From positions 134,754 through 198,753 of the forward strand of contig JADKBS010000011.1 of the NCBI GenBank assembly GCA_016714985.1: a stretch of DNA of 64,000 bases. The letters run 5' to 3'. This DNA comes from Saprospiraceae bacterium. GTDB lineage: Bacteria; Bacteroidota; Bacteroidia; Chitinophagales; Saprospiraceae. A program made the translations under genes and the position numbers. Positions 35,828 through 44,337 of the stretch are shown one piece after another. Numbering within the stretch: position 1 is the first letter of the stretch; each line of letters starts with the position of its first letter. A model generated the notes under the pieces. It ran no database searches. It was not told where the DNA came from and worked only from the letters and a program-made list of their open reading frames with translations.

Positions 35828-35904
35828 GTGAGAGATGTGAGAGGGTGAGAAAGTGAGAGGGTGTGCCTCACCCTCTCACTTTCTCACCCTCTCACATCTC
35901 TCAC
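35828..35904. repeat. Perfect 36-bp inverted repeat built of GAGGGTG-type heptads
   Basis: Arms 35828-35863 and 35869-35904, 5-nt loop, no mismatch. The units GTGAGAG, GTGAGAA and similar are those of the 14747-14830 tract on the other strand. Intergenic, 3 nt from the esterase stop. Confidence 0.95.
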
Positions 35905-35907
35905 ACA

Positions 35908-36639
35908 CTAAAAACGAGAGTCCAGGTAATACGGCAACATCGCCCGCCAAGTAGGCCAGTCGTGGCGCATGTCAGGGCCCCAGATGTCGAGTTCGTGGGC
36001 GATGCCCTTGGATCCCAGAATCGCAGATAGTCTCTTGCTGGCGTCGGGGCTTTCGTAGGCACCGCTTCCAGTTACGATATGGCAATGTTGTTTGCTGCGC
36101 AAAATGGGCAAAAAATAGTCGTCGTTCAAATTTGGCAAGTACGACACTGGGCTGTTGAAATAAACGTCCTCGTCGTAGTAACCGTCGGTGTATTCCTGCA
36201 GTTCGTACATACCGCTCATGGCAATCACGCCATCAATCAGGTCGGGGCGCTTGAAATACAAATTGGCAGAATGCAGGGCGCCCAACGAGGCACCTGTCAC
36301 GTAGATGGGCGTGTCAGGGCTTGTCTTGCTCTTGATGAACGGCACTACCTCGTTGTAAACATAGCTGTTGAACTGCGTGTGGCGAATGGCCTTGTGGCGG
36401 GGGTGCATCTTGTTGTTCAGCCAAGATTCGGAATTAATGCTGTTGATGGAAAACACTTTGCATTTACCACTGTTGATTTGGTTTTCCAGCACATCCATCA
36501 TCAGGAAGCGCTCATACTCTAAAAAATCCGCAGCAGCAGTGGGCAGCATGAGCAGCGCAAAGCCGTAGTTTCCCCACATTCCGATTTCCATGTTCTTGTT
36601 GAGGGAAGGACTGTACCATTGATGGATTTCTCTGTGCAT
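35908..36639 (-). CDS. Putative esterase family protein
   Basis: 243 residues from MHREIHQWYSPSL (36639); the open frame extends 21 codons into a heptad tract and is rejected. Alpha/beta-hydrolase of the putative esterase (D/S-formylglutathione hydrolase-like) type: nucleophile in VTGASLGALHS, an Asp/His near the end (GPDMRHDWPTW). No signal peptide, so cytoplasmic unless exported otherwise. Probably acyl or carboxyl ester hydrolysis; substrate unknown. Confidence 0.85.
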   Translation of the reverse strand: MHREIHQWYSPSLNKNMEIGMWGNYGFALLMLPTAAADFLEYERFLMMDVLENQINSGKCKVFSINSINSESWLNNKMHPRHKAIRHTQFNSYVYNEVVPFIKSKTSPDTPIYVTGASLGALHSANLYFKRPDLIDGVIAMSGMYELQEYTDGYYDEDVYFNSPVSYLPNLNDDYFLPILRSKQHCHIVTGSGAYESPDASKRLSAILGSKGIAHELDIWGPDMRHDWPTWRAMLPYYLDSRF

Positions 36640-36651
36640 TTCGTTAAGTTT

Positions 36652-36679
36652 CGAGTTGTGAGTTACGAGTTGCGAGTTG
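36652..36679. repeat. Heptad tract (CGAGTTG unit)
   Basis: Four consecutive heptads CGAGTTG, TGAGTTA, CGAGTTG, CGAGTTG, directly before the esterase start codon. Confidence 0.85.
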
Positions 36680-36735
36680 GGCACTGCCAAACCGCTCGGC
36701 ACAAAGATATTTACCTAAGTTTGTCCGCCAAAATT

Positions 36736-36868
36736 TAGTTTGCAGTTCGTCAGTTGGCAGTTTAATGTAAGTTGGCAGTTGTTTAGTCTTTTAGTCAGTG
36801 CAAGGCATTTGACTTCAAGACCGTAAGACTTTATGACTGACTGCAAACTGCCAACTGCCAACTGACCA
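36736..36868. repeat. Inverted heptad arms (CAGTTGG / ACTGCCA units)
   Basis: Left side GCAGTTC, GTCAGTT, GGCAGTT...; right side ACTGCAA, ACTGCCA, ACTGCCA, ACTGACC. The sides are complementary in unit. They occupy the divergent gap between the esterase and the ABC exporter. Confidence 0.75.
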
Positions 36869-36884
36869 ATTGTCGAACTTCAAA

Positions 36885-38708
36885 ATGCAGCATCTATTTT
36901 TTCTAAATAAATTCTTCTACCAATACCGCAGGCGTTTCCTGTTGGGTATCCTTTTTATTTTCATTTCCAACTACTTCCAAGCCCTGCAGCCCCAGATGAT
37001 CCGTCAAGCGCTCGACCTCGTGGTGGAGAACATCGCCCTCTACCGCATTTACGATGGCTTTGAGGTTCAAAAACAGGTGTTCTCGCATTTTGGTAAGGTT
37101 TTGCTCTACTTCGGCGTGGTGGTGCTGGTGTTGGCACTGCTAATGGGCTTTTTCCTGTTCCTCGTCCGGCAGACCATCATCGTAATGTCTAGGCTGATTG
37201 AATACGATTTGCGTAAAGAAATATTCCAGCATTACGAAAACCTCCACCTTGCTTTTTACAAGAAAAACGCAACGGGCGACCTGATGGCCCGTGTGATGGA
37301 GGATGTTTCGAAGGTGCGCATGTACATCGGACCAGCCATCCTCTATGGCATCAACCTCGCCTCGTTGTTCACCCTCGTCATCATTTCCATGCTTCGGGTA
37401 AACGTGACGCTTACCCTTTGGTCGCTGCTGCCGTTGCCTATTTTGTCGGTTTCCATCTATTACGTGAGCAGTTTGATCAACCGCAACAGCACCAAAATCC
37501 AGCAGCAGCTATCCAAACTGACCAGTGTTTCCCAAGAGGTTTTTAGTGGCATCCGAGTCGTTAAAAGCTATGTACAGGAGGCTCCAATGGGCCAATATTT
37601 CAAGGAAGAAAGCCAAGCCTACATGGACAAATCGCTGCGGCTGGCTCGTGTGGACTCCCTCTTTCACCCCACCATGCTCGTTTTGATTGGCCTCAGCACC
37701 ATCATCACGGTTTATGTCGGCGGGCTGGAAGTGGCCAAGGGCAACGTCACCACGGGCAATATCGCCGAGTTCATCATCTACGTGAACATGCTCACCTGGC
37801 CTGTCACCAGCCTCGGCTGGATTAGCTCCCTCATCCAACAAGCCGCCGCTTCGCAAAAACGCATTAATGAGTTCCTGGGCACTGCTTCAGAGATTGTGAG
37901 TCCACAGTCCACAGTCCACAGTCCGCAGCCCCCCCAATCCGCAATCCGCAATCCGCAATCCGCAATCCCTAGCATCCAGTTTCAATCCGTCTCCTTCACC
38001 TACCCCGACACGGGCATCGTGGCGCTGCGCAATATCAGCTTCGAACTAAAGGCCGGGCAAAAAATGGCCATTATCGGGCGGACCGGCTGCGGTAAGAGCA
38101 CCATCGCCGAACTGCTGGTGCGGCTCTACGACGTGACCGAGGGGCAGATACTGGTAGATGGTTTGGACATCCGGCAGCAAAACCTCGCTGCCTTGCGCCA
38201 GCGCATCGGCTATGTGCCGCAGGACGTGTTCCTCTTCTCCGACACGGTGAGCAACAATGTGCGCTTTGGCCGACCCGATGCCTCGCAGGAGGAGGTGGAA
38301 CTGTTCACCAAGCACGCCGCCATTTACGAGGAAATCGCTGGCCTACCAGAGGGCTTCGAGACCGTGGTGGGCGAGCGGGGCGTCACCCTCAGCGGCGGCC
38401 AAAAACAGCGGGTGAGCATCGCCCGTGCCCTCATCAAGCGCCCCGACATCGTGCTGCTCGATGACTGCCTTAGCGCCGTGGACGTGAACACCGAAAAGCG
38501 CATCCTCGGCTACCTCGCCAACGACATTGCCGACAAGACCGCTATCATCATCACCCACCGCATTTATTCTCTCATTGAGTTCGATAAAATCATCGTGCTG
38601 GACGATGGCTGTATCGTGGAGGAAGGGACGCACTCGGAACTGCTGGGGAACAAGGGGTATTATTGGGAGCAGTTTGAGAAGCAAAGGGTGGAAGGATTGG
38701 AGGTATGA
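36885..38708 (+). CDS. ABC exporter (MsbA/LmrA-like half transporter) with in-frame heptad insertion
   Basis: 607 residues from ATG 36885. N-terminal transmembrane domain with six helices (FLLGILFIFISNYFQ, VLLYFGVVVLVLALLMGFFLFLV) and a C-terminal ATPase domain: Walker A GRTGCGKST, Q-loop YVPQDVFLF, signature LSGGQKQR, Walker B IVLLDDCLS, H-loop THRIYSL. Between them (about residues 339-362, 37900-37971) are 72 nt of GTCCACA/ATCCGCA heptads read in frame as SPQSTVHSPQPPQSAIRNPQ. Probably an exporter of lipid or drug type; forms a dimer in the inner membrane. Confidence 0.93.
   Translation: MQHLFFLNKFFYQYRRRFLLGILFIFISNYFQALQPQMIRQALDLVVENIALYRIYDGFEVQKQVFSHFGKVLLYFGVVVLVLALLMGFFLFLVRQTIIVMSRLIEYDLRKEIFQHYENLHLAFYKKNATGDLMARVMEDVSKVRMYIGPAILYGINLASLFTLVIISMLRVNVTLTLWSLLPLPILSVSIYYVSSLINRNSTKIQQQLSKLTSVSQEVFSGIRVVKSYVQEAPMGQYFKEESQAYMDKSLRLARVDSLFHPTMLVLIGLSTIITVYVGGLEVAKGNVTTGNIAEFIIYVNMLTWPVTSLGWISSLIQQAAASQKRINEFLGTASEIVSPQSTVHSPQPPQSAIRNPQSAIPSIQFQSVSFTYPDTGIVALRNISFELKAGQKMAIIGRTGCGKSTIAELLVRLYDVTEGQILVDGLDIRQQNLAALRQRIGYVPQDVFLFSDTVSNNVRFGRPDASQEEVELFTKHAAIYEEIAGLPEGFETVVGERGVTLSGGQKQRVSIARALIKRPDIVLLDDCLSAVDVNTEKRILGYLANDIADKTAIIITHRIYSLIEFDKIIVLDDGCIVEEGTHSELLGNKGYYWEQFEKQRVEGLEV
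37900..37971. repeat. Heptad tract in-frame within the ABC exporter
   Basis: GTCCACA x3, GTCCGCA, one 9-nt unit, ATCCGCA x4, ATCCCTA: 72 nt, a multiple of three, so the frame is kept. Unit shared with the guaA tract. Confidence 0.92.
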
Positions 38709-38806
38709 GGTATGGCTATCTTTCGGAATCTATCCATTGCTGCGCAAAAAATTCCTGCAAAATGCGGTGCCGAAAACGCCAAGTAGCGCCTGATTCCAAT
38801 TAGTCA

Positions 38807-39688
38807 TCATTCCCGTTTAAAATACTCATGCCCAGCACTGTCTATATATCCAAACTTATTGGGCGCATATTCCACTTTGGCTAAATCGCCTCTGAACTGG
38901 CCAATGGATAAGTACTTCGGCTCAATTACATACTGGTGAAATGAATACCCACGAAAATCAATGTATCCCCATTTATTACTTTTTTTCACGCCTATTTCAG
39001 CGTCAAAGCATTTTGGGTAATCATCGTAGGTCTTGAACATTTTTATTGCATCATACTCAAACTTAAACAAGGTATCTTTCTGGTCTGTAAAGATATATAG
39101 ATCGCCATCATGAAAAATGGCAATTTTTCCTTGCTTATAAATAGCGGTCAATTGATAATCAATGGAAATGATGGAGTCGAAAACAGCTTGAATAGTGTCT
39201 GAAATTTGGATATTCGTGCCTTCCACCCTTTTATAGGGCTTAAAAGCAAATCCATATTTACCGTCTTTTTTAAAAACAAAGCGTGGAGCATCCAGCGGCT
39301 CTAAGCAGTTCCTGAAAATTCCGCCACATAAATCAACACCATATTTTGGCCTTTTGCCCTTGTCATCAATCCCAAACGCTTGCTTCCCTTTTTTTACTTT
39401 GGCCCTGCCGAACATAAACTCAGTGGCCTCCTTGTACTTGGCCTTGATCACAAGCTTGCCAGTGTGGTCAATATAGCCATATTTGCCTTTGAGTTTGATT
39501 AATCCTCTGTGGCCATAAGTTGGAAAGGCCGCTTCGTATTTTGGCTCAACAATCACCGTGTGATTGCAGTCCATGTAACCCCATTTTCCGTTTTCTTCAA
39601 AAGGAATCAAGACGAATTCGAGGCGTTGGGCAGTAGTTTCTAACAAGCCAAAAATAAGGACCAGGTAAAGCAGCGTGGTACGTTTCAT
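38807..39688 (-). CDS. Secreted WG-repeat protein
   Basis: 293 residues. Signal peptide (MKRTTLLYLVLIFGLLETTAQ) and several WG/YG repeats: ENGKWGYMDCNHTVIVEPKY, LKGKYGYIDHTGKLVIKAKY, GKQAFGIDDKG, SNKWGYIDFRG, NKFGYIDSAGHEY. WG proteins are extracytoplasmic, of unknown biochemical role, widespread in Bacteroidota. The unusual partial repeat at 205-235 lacks a Trp-Gly. No obvious partner; converges with the ABC exporter. Confidence 0.85.
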   Translation of the reverse strand: MKRTTLLYLVLIFGLLETTAQRLEFVLIPFEENGKWGYMDCNHTVIVEPKYEAAFPTYGHRGLIKLKGKYGYIDHTGKLVIKAKYKEATEFMFGRAKVKKGKQAFGIDDKGKRPKYGVDLCGGIFRNCLEPLDAPRFVFKKDGKYGFAFKPYKRVEGTNIQISDTIQAVFDSIISIDYQLTAIYKQGKIAIFHDGDLYIFTDQKDTLFKFEYDAIKMFKTYDDYPKCFDAEIGVKKSNKWGYIDFRGYSFHQYVIEPKYLSIGQFRGDLAKVEYAPNKFGYIDSAGHEYFKRE

Positions 39689-39819
39689 AACTGAACTGTT
39701 TTAGTTTCATAACCGCTTCAAGTTAAAGTAAAGTTTCAAATCCAGGTGTGACGCCTTATCAGATGTCATGGGAATGACTAATTTAAGTGAAATTTCTAGC
39801 TATCAAATTGCACACATTA

Positions 39820-40320
39820 TCAATCGTCACTCAAATAAATCCTATCCTCCTCCCCCAGCAATCGCACCACCCGATACACCGTCGCCCCGAACTCTGCTTT
39901 CTTCAGCTCATGCTCCCATACCCGCACCACCCGCCAGCCTAAGCTTTCTAGTTGGGCGTTCACCTCCCGGTCACGCTGCATGTTCCGCTCGATTTTCGGA
40001 ATCCAGAAGGCGGCGTTGCTCTTGATTTTTTCCTTTTTGTGCCGCCAGTCGTAGCCATGCCAGAAGTCGCCATCCACGAAGAGTGCGATTTTCTGCTTCG
40101 CAAAAACGAGGTCGGGCTTGCCGGGCAGTTTTTTGTCGTGACAGCGGTAGCGGTAGCCAAAGTGCCAGAGGGCCTTGCGCAGCGCCACCTCCGGCTTAGA
40201 GTTCGTCGAACGAATGCGCCCCATCAGCTCCGACCGTTGCGGGGTGGTGTAGAAGCCGGCTTCTTCGTTGAAGCGGGGGACTTTTATCTTTGGTTGGGAA
40301 TATGGCTTTTGCTGCGCCAA
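39820..40320 (-). CDS. vsr: Very-short-patch-repair (Vsr) endonuclease
   Basis: 166 residues. Vsr signature TTPQRSELMGRIRSTNSKPE, catalytic PDLVFAKQKIALFVDGDFWHGYD with the metal-binding Asp and His, and C-terminal LGWRVVRVWEHEL. Nicks next to T:G mismatches arising from 5-methylcytosine deamination. No cytosine methyltransferase is adjacent, which is unusual but not unknown. 3' flank at 39810 is AT-rich. Confidence 0.93.
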   Translation of the reverse strand: MAQQKPYSQPKIKVPRFNEEAGFYTTPQRSELMGRIRSTNSKPEVALRKALWHFGYRYRCHDKKLPGKPDLVFAKQKIALFVDGDFWHGYDWRHKKEKIKSNAAFWIPKIERNMQRDREVNAQLESLGWRVVRVWEHELKKAEFGATVYRVVRLLGEEDRIYLSDD

Positions 40321-40361
40321 AGGCTTTTTTTGTAAAAATGCAAAAAAACCATCAAATTAAT

Positions 40362-41240
40362 TCAGAATCGCCTTGAAATGCTTACGACGGGTATTGGTAA
40401 AAAGTCCAACACGGGCATGAGTAGGCCAATATCGTAGATAAGGGATTTGACTTTAAAGGTTAGGCCCGTGATATTGGCCAATTCCATGAAGAAGGCGGGG
40501 TGCCTTGCAAATTCAGTATAGTACATGACTTTTTTCTTGCTCAACTTACCGCCTAGACTAAATATCCATTCGCCCAGATAATATTCACTAAATCCACTGC
40601 CCGCAACTCGGCCAAGAAGTAGGTTAATAAACCTCTTTTTATCGCCCAATGTAAGCACACCGAAGCCACCAGCGAATAATTCTGGGCCGGACTTGAAGCT
40701 ACCTTCTTTCACAAATCCTACGCCCATTGCCAATCCGACACCACCGTGGGCATGTTTACCAATCCTTATGGTTGTCTTTGCATCCAAAATGGCGAGGTTA
40801 AGCAGTCCCGCCGGAATCACTGCACCGCCAATGGTAATATTATCCGTCACCCCGGCATGAAATCCGTTGTACAATAGCATTACATTCCTGTATTCGGTAT
40901 CGCCTTTTGGCAAACTAAATGCTGTGGAGTTTAGGAATATGCGCTCGACATATTTTCCTGCGATGGTGTCAAACTTGATTTTCGGGCGACCCAAATAATA
41001 ATGGATGATGGTTATTTCGTCCTCAAAATAAGTCTCCTGACCACCATCCCTGAACGCTACTGTTAGGGTTGAACTGTCAATTTTGATAAGATAACCAGAC
41101 ATGGTATCCCCTCCCGATGTAAACACCACCGCCTTAACGTTTTCATTCATTAATGATTCAAAGCGAATGGTATCAGATTGGGCCATTAATGATGCACTCA
41201 CGGCAATTGCCAAGACGAATATTAGTAAAGCGTTTTTCAT
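40362..41240 (-). CDS. Secreted hypothetical protein
   Basis: 292 residues. Signal peptide (MKNALLIFVLAIAVSASLMAQ), a first domain with DTIRFESL...VAFRDGGQETYFEDEITII (resembling a short sensor or LRR-adjacent domain of unknown function), and a C-terminal half of beta strands with Gly/Phe pattern (HGGVGLAMGVGF). Barrel-like. I recognise no family. Upstream of vsr by 41 nt on the same strand, possibly cotranscribed. Confidence 0.7.
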   Translation of the reverse strand: MKNALLIFVLAIAVSASLMAQSDTIRFESLMNENVKAVVFTSGGDTMSGYLIKIDSSTLTVAFRDGGQETYFEDEITIIHYYLGRPKIKFDTIAGKYVERIFLNSTAFSLPKGDTEYRNVMLLYNGFHAGVTDNITIGGAVIPAGLLNLAILDAKTTIRIGKHAHGGVGLAMGVGFVKEGSFKSGPELFAGGFGVLTLGDKKRFINLLLGRVAGSGFSEYYLGEWIFSLGGKLSKKKVMYYTEFARHPAFFMELANITGLTFKVKSLIYDIGLLMPVLDFLPIPVVSISRRF

Positions 41241-41279
41241 GGTAAAATATAATGCCTAGCAAAATTAACTAGTTGAAGC

Positions 41280-42290
41280 TCAACAAAAAAACCAAAAATC
41301 AATACCCGTTTTCATCCCCAATTCATTTAAATAAGCAGTAATCACCGCCTGTTCCTCGGTTGCAGCCACCGCCACAATCACCTGCGCACCAGGCAGTTGC
41401 GCCAGCACCACATAGCTTTCCATTTTCACGTTGTCTATAATATGGCCCCATTTACTCGGCTGGTCGCAAACCCAACGAAATGGGGCATTTTCATTGCGCA
41501 GCAACGCCGCCAAACGCTTGCCCTTGCGCCCTGCGCCCCAAAGCACGAGCGGGCGTGTTTCATCGTAATCTGTTTTTAAAAACCAATGTGTTTTTAATTC
41601 CAAAAAACTATGGTCGAGGTATTTTTCTTCTACCCGACTGGCACGGTCGGGACGCTCCCGCCAGTGGTGGAGCAGTTCGGTCGTGGCCACGATTTTGCAA
41701 CCTACATGGCGAAGCCGGAAGGTGAGGTCGTAATCTTCGGGGTAAACATCTTCCTGAAAGGCCGCTGCTCGTTCCAAGTCACTGCGCCAAGCCATCCAGA
41801 CGGGCGAGGGCAGCACGTTTTCCCGGTAAATCGCTTCAAAATGGCAGCCCGAAGCAGCCAAGCCGTTGAGCCAAGCCTCGTAGCGGCGGAAGCCCTCCCC
41901 CACCCCGTTTTCCCCGAAATATTGGATGGAACCCGTTGCGACATGGCCTTCCCCATGCTCCAACAGCATTTTTTTCATCAAAGCCAAGCGGTTGGGCGGC
42001 ATGATGTCGTCGCTGTCCATGCGGGTGATGAGTTGGCCAGTGGCCTGTCGGTAAGCGAAGCGGTTGGCGGGCGAGACGCCTGTTTTGCCCAATTCATCGT
42101 CGTTGTGGAAAAAGCGGATGCGGGGGTCCCGCTTGGCGTAGGCTTGCAGGATGTCGGGACTGGCGTCGGTGGAGAAATTATTGACGGCGATGAGTTCCCA
42201 TTCCTGCTCGGTTTGCGCCAAGATGCTTTCGAGGCACTCCGCCAAATAAGGGGCGGTGTTGAAGGTGGGAATCAGAATGGAAATGGTCAT
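41280..42290 (-). CDS. Glycosyltransferase family 2
   Basis: 336 residues from MTISILIPTFNTAPYLAECL (42290). GT-A fold: SILIPTFNTAPYLAECLESI nucleotide-binding start, DSDD metal site (RMDSDDIMPPNR), and acceptor-side QEDVYPEDYDLTFRLR with ED motif. C-terminal YLDHSFLELKTHWFL plus a Rossmann-like RPLVLWGAGRKGKRLAALL. Transfers a sugar to a glycan or lipid acceptor; probably an envelope polysaccharide step. Its ATG is inside a hairpin (42283-42320). Confidence 0.88.
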   Translation of the reverse strand: MTISILIPTFNTAPYLAECLESILAQTEQEWELIAVNNFSTDASPDILQAYAKRDPRIRFFHNDDELGKTGVSPANRFAYRQATGQLITRMDSDDIMPPNRLALMKKMLLEHGEGHVATGSIQYFGENGVGEGFRRYEAWLNGLAASGCHFEAIYRENVLPSPVWMAWRSDLERAAAFQEDVYPEDYDLTFRLRHVGCKIVATTELLHHWRERPDRASRVEEKYLDHSFLELKTHWFLKTDYDETRPLVLWGAGRKGKRLAALLRNENAPFRWVCDQPSKWGHIIDNVKMESYVVLAQLPGAQVIVAVAATEEQAVITAYLNELGMKTGIDFWFFC

Positions 42291-42320
42291 TTTCGCCGAA
42301 TTTGCGGCAAAAATGACCAT
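42283..42320 (-). promoter_or_regulatory. Hairpin covering the glycosyltransferase start codon
   Basis: Arms 42283-42298 and 42305-42320 (ATGGTCATTTTCGCCG with its complement, one mismatch). On the transcript it would sequester the AUG at 42290. It lies right after the barrel/anti-sigma-like gene's stop (42324). Confidence 0.6.
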
Positions 42321-42323
42321 TTT

Positions 42324-43610
42324 TCAGAACTGGTAACGGATATTGGTGGCAAGTCCTGTTTCCCAGGTACGTTTGCTGTTGGCAAAAGTGGTAATGCTTG
42401 AGCCACCATAAGGACCGATTAACAGCAAAACATCTTTACTCATTGGAAATACGAACTGAGCACTTGCCTGCCAACCCAGCCATAAGTCCTTGCGGCCCCG
42501 GACAGAAATTCCATCTGAATAAGTCCGATGATTGAAGAACTTATTGACGGTTAGGCCAGCCTTTGCCTCCAAGTTCAGCCGATGGCCAAGCCTTAGATTT
42601 TTGGATACCAGCATGGGCATACTGTGGTAGCGAAGTGCCATTTTCGAGGTGCGGATATTTTTGAACTCGTATCCACCATGCAATGCCAATGAAGGGCTTA
42701 GCTCGTAGTGAAGTGCAAAATTTGCGCCCCACGAGGGTTTGATTGCACCAGCGTAGTTGGTGTCCCTGTTAAAAAGGCGGGCCAGCGGCATTGCAAATGC
42801 CGCTGAACCAACTTCAACGGAAATCCTTGGATAGGGTTTTCTGTTCGGCCTATGGCCAAAGTGTTTAACAGCGGGAGCCTGATTTTTCATGGAGGACACA
42901 AGTGCGTATGCAGTTGGCAATAACATCGGAAGTTTGCGTTCCTCGATTGACTGGCCAGTTATTTGAGCACCTTCCAAGGATTGAATCTTGGGCATTTCAA
43001 CTTGAGTTGCTGCTGTTCGAACAACTACTTGTTCGGCTTCCTTGCTTTTTTCAATCAACTGAGTACTAGAAGGTATTACCTCAGCATTAGTTGCCGCTTT
43101 GGCTGTCAGATTGGCCACAGTGTTGTTCACTTTAGACCTCCTTATTCCTTCATTGCCTTGCGTAGCTGATGTGGGTTGGTTATGTTTATGAACCTTGCTC
43201 AGCAGTTTTTCGTTTTTCGCCTTCGCAGCGGTAAGCGCTTCCGTTGTGTTTCCTTGTGATAGTTTATTGGTTGCCACATTTTGGCTCTCTCTATTTGTTT
43301 CAAACACCGAAGCCTGCCTTTCGGCCAAGTCTTTCACCTGTTGCTGTGCAATGGCAATCTGCTTCGAAAGCTGTTCAATTCTCAACCTGTCCTTGCGCCA
43401 GAACATAAACAAGGTGGCCAAGGTCAGCAACAGCAGGCCTAGGCCAACCCATTTCAGGTATTTTTCCGAAAACACTTGCCACGCTGTGGGCTTTGGTGGA
43501 ATGGCCATTTCCATCCTCGCCCAAAAATCGCCAGAAGGCGAAGGCGAGTGCCGTTCAAGGTTCTCTTTGAAGAACCGTTCCAGGTTATCGTTATGTAATT
43601 TTTCTTCCAT
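42324..43610 (-). CDS. Anti-sigma-like membrane protein with C-terminal barrel-type region
   Basis: 428 residues. N-terminal cytoplasmic-looking zone with Arg/Glu residues and ERHSPSPSGDFWARMEMAIP, a single helix (WVGLGLLLLTLATLFMFW, near 55-72), a Ser/Thr/Ala-rich coiled linker, and a C-terminal part of beta strands ending NIRYQF. This size and layout, directly downstream of an ECF sigma factor with a 47-nt gap, is that of a sigma-regulating protein in Bacteroidota. It may sense an envelope signal through the barrel part; that is inferred from context. Confidence 0.75.
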   Translation of the reverse strand: MEEKLHNDNLERFFKENLERHSPSPSGDFWARMEMAIPPKPTAWQVFSEKYLKWVGLGLLLLTLATLFMFWRKDRLRIEQLSKQIAIAQQQVKDLAERQASVFETNRESQNVATNKLSQGNTTEALTAAKAKNEKLLSKVHKHNQPTSATQGNEGIRRSKVNNTVANLTAKAATNAEVIPSSTQLIEKSKEAEQVVVRTAATQVEMPKIQSLEGAQITGQSIEERKLPMLLPTAYALVSSMKNQAPAVKHFGHRPNRKPYPRISVEVGSAAFAMPLARLFNRDTNYAGAIKPSWGANFALHYELSPSLALHGGYEFKNIRTSKMALRYHSMPMLVSKNLRLGHRLNLEAKAGLTVNKFFNHRTYSDGISVRGRKDLWLGWQASAQFVFPMSKDVLLLIGPYGGSSITTFANSKRTWETGLATNIRYQF

Positions 43611-43657
43611 TCAACAGCGATTGACTTTGAAGACAAAAATTTTGTTAAAAACCATTT

Positions 43658-44203
43658 TCAAACCTCTACTCCTACACTTTTTTCCAACATTTTGCGGAGC
43701 ATGGACTTTGCCCTCGAAAGCTGCGAACGAGAGGCACTTTCAGCGATTCCGAGCAAGTTCCCTATTTCCTGGTGCGAGTATTCTTCCATCACATAGAGGT
43801 TGAATACGGTGCGATAGCCTTCGGGGAGGTGCTGGAGCATCCGTACGAGGGCTTCTTCTCTGTATTTGGTGAAAAGCTGCTCGTCTGCTTCAAACTCATC
43901 GGCCACCTCGCCGATCTCTACCGTTTGGAAACTGCGCTTACGTTTGCGCAACTGTTCCAGGGCTGAATTGACCATCACCCGACGCAGCCAAGCACCAAAT
44001 GGGCCAGTCGGTTGATATTGGTACAAGTTCGTGAAAATCCGCACCAACCCATCCTGCAACCAGTCCTCGGCCTCATGCCAGCCTCCGGCATATCTCAGGC
44101 AGATGCTAAAAAGCATGGGCTTGTACCGTTCGTACAGTGCCTGTTGTGCTTTTCGGTCTCCCTTTCGGCAGCCCCTGATGATATCGTCGTCGCTTGGAAT
44201 CAA
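43658..44203 (-). CDS. ECF-type RNA polymerase sigma factor
   Basis: 181 residues. Region 2 (LYERYKPMLFSICLRYAGGW, AEDWLQDGLVRIFTNL), linker, and region 4 HTH (LQHLPEGYRTVFNLYVMEEY, QEIGNLLGIAESASRSQLSR). The frame begins with a TTG (44203) and no ATG lies upstream in frame, so the start is tentative. Directs transcription of a small regulon, likely including the adjacent envelope gene; antagonist probably that gene's product. Divergent small membrane gene at 44338. Confidence 0.9.
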   Translation of the reverse strand: MIPSDDDIIRGCRKGDRKAQQALYERYKPMLFSICLRYAGGWHEAEDWLQDGLVRIFTNLYQYQPTGPFGAWLRRVMVNSALEQLRKRKRSFQTVEIGEVADEFEADEQLFTKYREEALVRMLQHLPEGYRTVFNLYVMEEYSHQEIGNLLGIAESASRSQLSRAKSMLRKMLEKSVGVEV

Positions 44204-44311
44204 AGGTTTCTTTTTGTTTACCTCATTGAAAATGCAATATCGGGCTACAATGCTGCACGTAGGTCGTTTTTATTTGAAAAAATAATGCCGCTGTATCAAA
44301 TCTTGGCTTCA

Positions 44312-44319
44312 TAGCTTTG
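44312..44319 (+). promoter_or_regulatory. -7 box (TAGCTTTG) before the small membrane gene
   Basis: Exact TAnnTTTG match 18 nt before the ATG at 44338; no clear -33 element. Leader would be very short. Confidence 0.4.
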
Positions 44320-44337
44320 CAAAAAACTTAAAACTTC

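Noticed and set aside
36652..37971. Heptad arrays as a CRISPR array
   Set aside because: Units are contiguous with no spacers, and no cas genes are present.
43195..43803. Plus-strand 202-codon frame opposite the anti-sigma-like gene
   Set aside because: Shadow: the minus strand encodes a helix and barrel-type protein paired with a sigma factor.
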